Origin: Bacteroidota bacterium
Lineage (GTDB): Bacteria; Bacteroidota; Ignavibacteria; Ignavibacteriales; Ignavibacteriaceae
Assembly: GCA_023453665.1 (NCBI GenBank)
Contig: JAEXTA010000169.1
Coordinates: forward strand, 1 to 10,771
Reading direction: 5' to 3'
Length of the DNA: 10,771 nucleotides
The notes beneath the pieces are model-generated. The model was not told the origin of the DNA and made no database searches. It saw only the letters and a program-made list of their open reading frames with translations. Shown here in pieces: positions 8,050 to 10,771 of the stretch. Position numbers and translations under genes: made by a program. Position 1 is the first letter of the stretch. Each line of letters begins with the position of its first letter.

Positions 8050-8125
8050 CGGGGCGTAGCGTAGCCCGGTTCATCGCGCCTGCTTTGGGAGCAGGAGGTC
8101 GCAGGTTCGAATCCTGCCGCCCCGA
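8050..8125 (+). tRNA. tRNA-Pro (anticodon TGG)
   Basis: Cloverleaf read by hand. The acceptor stem is CGGGGCG (8050-8056) with CGCCCCG (8118-8124), and the discriminator is A8125. The anticodon stem CCTGC/GCAGG encloses loop TTTGGGA (8084-8090), with anticodon TGG at 8086-8088. The T arm is GCAGG-TTCGAAT-CCTGC. The C1-G72 pair is typical of bacterial tRNA-Pro. CCA is not encoded (CTA follows). First of four tRNAs in a same-strand cluster. Confidence 0.96.
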
Positions 8126-8174
8126 CTATAAGTTCTTTTTTTATTGAAATAAAAAAGCCCAATTTGCACTAACC

Positions 8175-8248
8175 GCGCCCGTAGCTCAATCGGATAGAGC
8201 AACAGCCTTCTAAGCTGTAGGTTAGTGGTTCGATTCCACTCGGGCGTA
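8175..8248 (+). tRNA. tRNA-Arg (anticodon TCT)
   Basis: The acceptor stem is GCGCCCG (8175-8181) with CGGGCGT (8241-8247), giving a G1-U72 wobble; the discriminator is A8248. The anticodon stem ACAGC/GCTGT encloses loop CTTCTAA (8207-8213), with anticodon TCT at 8209-8211, reading AGA/AGG codons. The T arm is AGTGG-TTCGATT-CCACT. CCA is not encoded (CAT follows). Confidence 0.95.
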
Positions 8249-8252
8249 CATT

Positions 8253-8324
8253 AAATTTCAAATTTCAAGTAACAAATAACAAAGTTTGAAAATTTTGAAC
8301 GTAATTTGAATCCTGGAATTTGAG
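8253..8324. repeat. AT-rich imperfect inverted-repeat element between tRNA-Arg and tRNA-His
   Basis: The spacer is built from repeated AAATTTCAA / TTTGAA words. The 8-mer TTCAAATT at 8257-8264 is perfectly complementary to AATTTGAA at 8303-8310, with further near-matches inside, such as GTTTGAAAATTTTGAAC. It shares TGGAATTTG (8314-8322) with the next spacer, where it recurs at 8446-8454. This may be a degenerate copy of a dispersed intergenic repeat. The composition (A/T runs with TTCAAATT words) also makes chance pairing easy. Confidence 0.45.
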
Positions 8325-8330
8325 ATAAAT

Positions 8331-8405
8331 GGTGAGCATAGCTCAGTTGGTTAGAGCACCAGGTTGTGGCCCTGGGGGTCGTGGGTTCAAGTCCCATTGC
8401 TCACC
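8331..8405 (+). tRNA. tRNA-His (anticodon GTG)
   Basis: An 8-bp acceptor helix, GGTGAGCA (8331-8338) with TGCTCACC (8398-8405), shows the encoded extra G(-1) paired with C73 that marks tRNA-His. The anticodon stem CCAGG/CCTGG encloses loop TTGTGGC (8364-8370), with anticodon GTG at 8366-8368. The T arm is GTGGG-TTCAAGT-CCCAT. A CCA follows directly at 8406-8408, so the 3' end appears to be encoded here, unlike in the Pro and Arg genes. Confidence 0.96.
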
Positions 8406-8425
8406 CCAATAAAATCACAAAGAAT

Positions 8426-8454
8426 AAATTCCAAATCAAAAACTATGGAATTTG
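8426..8454. repeat. Short inverted repeat between tRNA-His and tRNA-Glu
   Basis: AAATTCCA at 8426-8433 and TGGAATTT at 8446-8453 form a perfect 8-bp inverted repeat around a 12-base loop. The right arm plus the following G (TGGAATTTG) is identical to 8314-8322 in the preceding spacer. A T-rich tract follows (TTTGTTTTTTG at 8451-8461), so it could also act as a weak terminator or processing hairpin within the tRNA transcript. Confidence 0.45.
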
Positions 8455-8483
8455 TTTTTTGAAAATTGTTTTTTCTAATTACT

Positions 8484-8555
8484 GGCCCCATCGTCTAATG
8501 GTTAGGACCTCGCCCTTTCACGGCGGTAATAGGGGTTCGAATCCCCTTGGGGTCA
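8484..8555 (+). tRNA. tRNA-Glu (anticodon TTC)
   Basis: The acceptor stem is GGCCCCA (8484-8490) with TGGGGTC (8548-8554); the discriminator is A8555. The anticodon stem TCGCC/GGCGG encloses loop CTTTCAC (8515-8521), with anticodon TTC at 8517-8519. The T arm is AGGGG-TTCGAAT-CCCCT. An encoded CCA follows at 8556-8558. Last tRNA of the cluster; an intrinsic terminator starts 4 bases after the CCA. Confidence 0.97.
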
Positions 8556-8561
8556 CCAGTT

Positions 8562-8588
8562 AAAATCCCGCTTCGTGCGGGATTTTTT
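8562..8588 (+). terminator. Intrinsic (rho-independent) terminator of the tRNA cluster
   Basis: AAAATCCCGC (8562-8571) pairs perfectly with GCGGGATTTT (8577-8586) around the 5-base loop TTCGT. The GC-rich core lies next to the loop, and a T-run at 8583-8588 follows. This is the clearest terminator in the window and separates the tRNA unit from the DUF3160 gene. Confidence 0.9.
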
Positions 8589-8603
8589 ATTGCTAATTGT
8601 TAA

Positions 8604-8633
8604 TTGACTTATGTCAATGTCTTAACTAATTTG
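8604..8633 (+). promoter_or_regulatory. Candidate promoter with overlapping palindromic operator upstream of the DUF3160 gene
   Basis: TTGACT at 8604-8609 is followed, counting 20 bases from the TTG, by TAATTTG at 8627-8633, close to the Bacteroidota -7 element; the TTG spacing equals that of the tRNA promoter candidate. The perfect inverted repeat ATTGAC (8603-8608) / GTCAAT (8613-8618), with a 4-base spacer, overlaps the -35 region. TTGAC-N4-GTCAA has the size and layout of a Crp/Fnr-family dimer site. Initiation near 8637 would give a short leader that still includes the ribosome binding site. Confidence 0.4.
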
Positions 8634-8652
8634 CAAAAAAAAAGGAAATGTC

Positions 8653-10771
8653 ATGAAACAAAATTGGGCTGTTCTGTTTCTTTTAGTTCTCATTTCTGAA
8701 TATACCTTTTCGCAATCTACTTTTAATATTCAAGAATACACTCAGTTTTTACAGAATCATCAAAATCTTGAGACTAATCAACTGGTTCAGATGTATCCTG
8801 CAGGAAGCTTTGTCGGTGATTTGAGCCTCAACAATTCAGATACTAGATTTCTTGATAGTATTATTTCCAAATATTCACTTACTCCCTATGAACTATCTTT
8901 ACTTGATAAGAATGGTTTTTTTGTTAGTGAGCGACTAAAGAAAATTTCTTTCGGACAATCTTTCCTTGAAATATTTCATAAGGATCTTCCTGTATATATT
9001 TCTACAGATGCGATACTACATTCACTTCATATTTCTTATGACAGAATATTAAAAGATGTTGAACTTGGTATAACAATCAACCGGTTACAAAATATCTTAA
9101 CAGCAATGCACTCAAATCAGGCGATGCTTGCAAATAATTATTCTTCCAACCCGGATATGCAAACAATGTTAAAGGATGTTGATGTTTATTTAACTGTTCC
9201 TCTAAAACTTCTTGGATTAAATCCAACCCCTTTCTACTCAGAAAACAATGTTATTATTTCAAACATCATGTCAAAAATCGAAGCTGAAGATGCAGACACA
9301 ATGAAATTGTTTTCTACGAATTGTAAGTGGATTGACTGGAGCCAATTTAAAATAAGAGGTCATTACACTGACAGTGAAGAACTGGGAAAATATTTTCAGG
9401 CTATGATGTGGTTGGGAAGAATTGAAATATTTTTATCAAAACCTTCTGCTGAACCTGCATACCCTTGTGAGAAACAAACTTTTCAAGACGTTCAAAGACA
9501 GATAATTGATGCCTTTCTGATACACGAACTTTTTCAGATGAGTGGTGTTGCTACTGCTTATGAGGAAATGGAAGATATAATTTCATTTTTTGTAGGCGAA
9601 CAGGATAATGTTACAATTGACAATATGGGATTATTAAAAAACTCTGTAAGCCTTAACAATGCCTCTGAATTGCTTGATAGTTTAAAAATTGTAGAATTTC
9701 AGGATACATTAGCTGCACAGGAATTTGCCAATCAATTGATATTATCACAAATGCTCTGGAGCGATCCAATGAGCCCGGACAGCATAATTCCGGCTTCAGC
9801 ATTTATGTTATTCGGACAAAGGTTTGTGATTGATTCTTATGTTACCGCAACGGTTGTTTACGATAAAATAAAATATCAAGGTGAAAAACCCTGCAGACTT
9901 ATTCCATCAACACAGGATATTCTATTCTCATTAGGCAATGATGCTTCTCTTCAACTTTTACAAAACGAACTTGACCAGTGGAAATACTCTACAAATCTTG
10001 CTGCACTAAGATATCTGGTTGATACATTTAATGATGAATTCTGGAATTCTTCTTTGTACAACATTTGGCTGAATTCAATTAGAGAACTTAATCCGCCGGA
10101 AGATCGTACTTCATTACCTCCATTTATGCAAACTGCTGCATTCTGGCAAAAAATGATGAACAGTCAGCTTTCATCGTGGACTGAATTGCGTCACGACAAT
10201 TTGCTTTATGCAAAACAATCATATAGCGGTGGAACAGTTTGTTCTTATCCTTATGGATATGTTGAACCATTTCCTGAATTTTACTCAGGACTAAAAAACT
10301 TTGCACAGATAGCAATTCAAAAATTTCAAACATTAAATTTTCCAAATCCCGGCTATCAACAAATGCTTATTAGTTATTTTAATCATTTGTCAGGTGTATC
10401 AGATACTTTAATGAATATTTCATCAAAAGAACTTAACAATGAACCACTTACACAAAATGAAATATTATATCTCAGAAAATTGGTTTATGAGTTGATGACA
10501 AGTGGTGAAATATATAATGGGTGGTATGTAAAACTTTTTTATAATGATCCGTTTACGGTAACAAGTTTTAATAGTATTGGATATGAAGGTTTACTTGAAA
10601 GCGATCACCTGGTTGCTGATGTTCACTCAGCTCCTTTTGACTGTGCTGGTGGTATGCCAGGATATGTTGTTCATGCAGGTACTGGTTCAATCAATTTAGG
10701 CGTTTTTGTAGCAGATGCTTATGATGGTGTTCAAACAGCTTATGTTGGTCCTGTAATGAGCTATTATGAAT
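8653..10771 (+). CDS. Secreted DUF3160-family protein of unknown function, 3'-truncated by the window
   Basis: Open for 706 codons to the window edge with no stop. The ATG at 8653 follows AAGGA (8642-8646) by 6 bases; the earlier ATG at 8648 reads ATG TCA TGA and ends at once. The N-terminus MKQNWAVLFLLVLISEYTFSQS is a signal peptide, with cleavage likely after Ser20, so the protein is exported to the periplasm or beyond. Features that recall DUF3160 are LPVYISTDAILHSLHISYDR (about 112-131), RGHYTDSEELGKYFQAMMWLGR (235-256), WTELRHDNLLYAKQSYS (509-525), GYVEPFPEFY (535-544) and a late ADVHS motif with Asp656 and His658. The family has no established biochemical function. The conserved His, Asp and Glu residues would suit metal or substrate binding, but that is a guess. 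The C-terminus is outside the window, so a type IX secretion sorting domain cannot be assessed. It appears to be separately transcribed, after the tRNA terminator. Confidence 0.85.
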   Translation, partial: MKQNWAVLFLLVLISEYTFSQSTFNIQEYTQFLQNHQNLETNQLVQMYPAGSFVGDLSLNNSDTRFLDSIISKYSLTPYELSLLDKNGFFVSERLKKISFGQSFLEIFHKDLPVYISTDAILHSLHISYDRILKDVELGITINRLQNILTAMHSNQAMLANNYSSNPDMQTMLKDVDVYLTVPLKLLGLNPTPFYSENNVIISNIMSKIEAEDADTMKLFSTNCKWIDWSQFKIRGHYTDSEELGKYFQAMMWLGRIEIFLSKPSAEPAYPCEKQTFQDVQRQIIDAFLIHELFQMSGVATAYEEMEDIISFFVGEQDNVTIDNMGLLKNSVSLNNASELLDSLKIVEFQDTLAAQEFANQLILSQMLWSDPMSPDSIIPASAFMLFGQRFVIDSYVTATVVYDKIKYQGEKPCRLIPSTQDILFSLGNDASLQLLQNELDQWKYSTNLAALRYLVDTFNDEFWNSSLYNIWLNSIRELNPPEDRTSLPPFMQTAAFWQKMMNSQLSSWTELRHDNLLYAKQSYSGGTVCSYPYGYVEPFPEFYSGLKNFAQIAIQKFQTLNFPNPGYQQMLISYFNHLSGVSDTLMNISSKELNNEPLTQNEILYLRKLVYELMTSGEIYNGWYVKLFYNDPFTVTSFNSIGYEGLLESDHLVADVHSAPFDCAGGMPGYVVHAGTGSINLGVFVADAYDGVQTAYVGPVMSYYE

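Noticed and set aside
8136..8157. A/T palindrome (T-run, ATTGAAAT, A-run, G) after tRNA-Pro
   Set aside because: The stem is only A-T pairs with no GC core. It is unlikely to end transcription and the tRNA cluster continues past it; best read as low-complexity sequence.
8366..8563. 65-codon open frame on the plus strand across tRNA-His and tRNA-Glu
   Set aside because: It runs through two clear tRNA genes and their spacer, with no ribosome binding site or protein resemblance, so it is a by-product of tRNA sequence.
8050..8652. tRNA cluster as an integration (att) site for a mobile element
   Set aside because: There is no integrase, no repeated tRNA 3' end and no compositional break beside the cluster. 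The flanking genes look ordinary.
8648..8656. Mini-ORF ATG TCA TGA whose stop overlaps the DUF3160 start codon
   Set aside because: The ribosome binding site AAGGA is spaced correctly for the ATG at 8653 and too close for the ATG at 8648. A two-codon frame is easily a chance event.
10124..10345. 73-codon frame on the minus strand inside the DUF3160 gene
   Set aside because: It lies wholly within the well-conserved WTELRHD/GYVEP coding region of the plus strand and has no supporting features.

Overview
The window is AT-rich bacterial chromosome. It most likely comes from the Bacteroidota/Ignavibacteriota/Chlorobi side of the tree. The evidence is the long fused-type KorA with KorB, weak or absent Shine-Dalgarno sites at several genes, candidate promoters of the TTG / TAnnTTTG kind, and a signal peptide ending in FSQ. 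The placement is inference: there is no rRNA or marker phylogeny here. The gene content is mostly housekeeping.

Left part, plus strand: the 3' half of korA overlaps korB by 11 bp. Together they encode a thiamine-diphosphate, iron-sulfur 2-oxoacid (probably 2-oxoglutarate):ferredoxin oxidoreductase. After a 172-bp gap comes a second pair 11 bp apart. It holds nrnA (DHH/DHHA1 nanoRNase / pAp phosphatase) and an M17 leucyl aminopeptidase with every metal and catalytic residue at E. coli PepA numbering. Both enzymes finish degradation of small polymers, RNA fragments and peptides respectively.

Middle part, minus strand: a three-gene operon reads right to left. It holds two different LolC/LolE-type (FtsX/MacB-fold) permeases joined by a TGATG stop-start overlap, then the LolD ATPase 9 bp further on. 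This is the inner-membrane machine that extracts lipoproteins, so the cell has an outer membrane. The operon converges on the aminopeptidase gene and diverges from the tRNA cluster.

Right part, plus strand: four tRNA genes, Pro(TGG), Arg(TCT), His(GTG) and Glu(TTC), are separated by AT-rich spacers. Two spacers carry related imperfect inverted repeats, and the cluster ends in a strong intrinsic terminator. Only tRNA-His and tRNA-Glu are followed by a CCA in the DNA. Then a long gene, at least 706 codons and cut by the window edge, encodes a secreted DUF3160 protein of unknown function. Just upstream of it a perfect palindrome (ATTGAC-N4-GTCAAT) overlaps the presumed -35 region, which suggests a regulated promoter.

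I see no CRISPR array, transposon, phage gene or obviously new multi-gene system. The least-understood element is the DUF3160 gene and its palindromic promoter.
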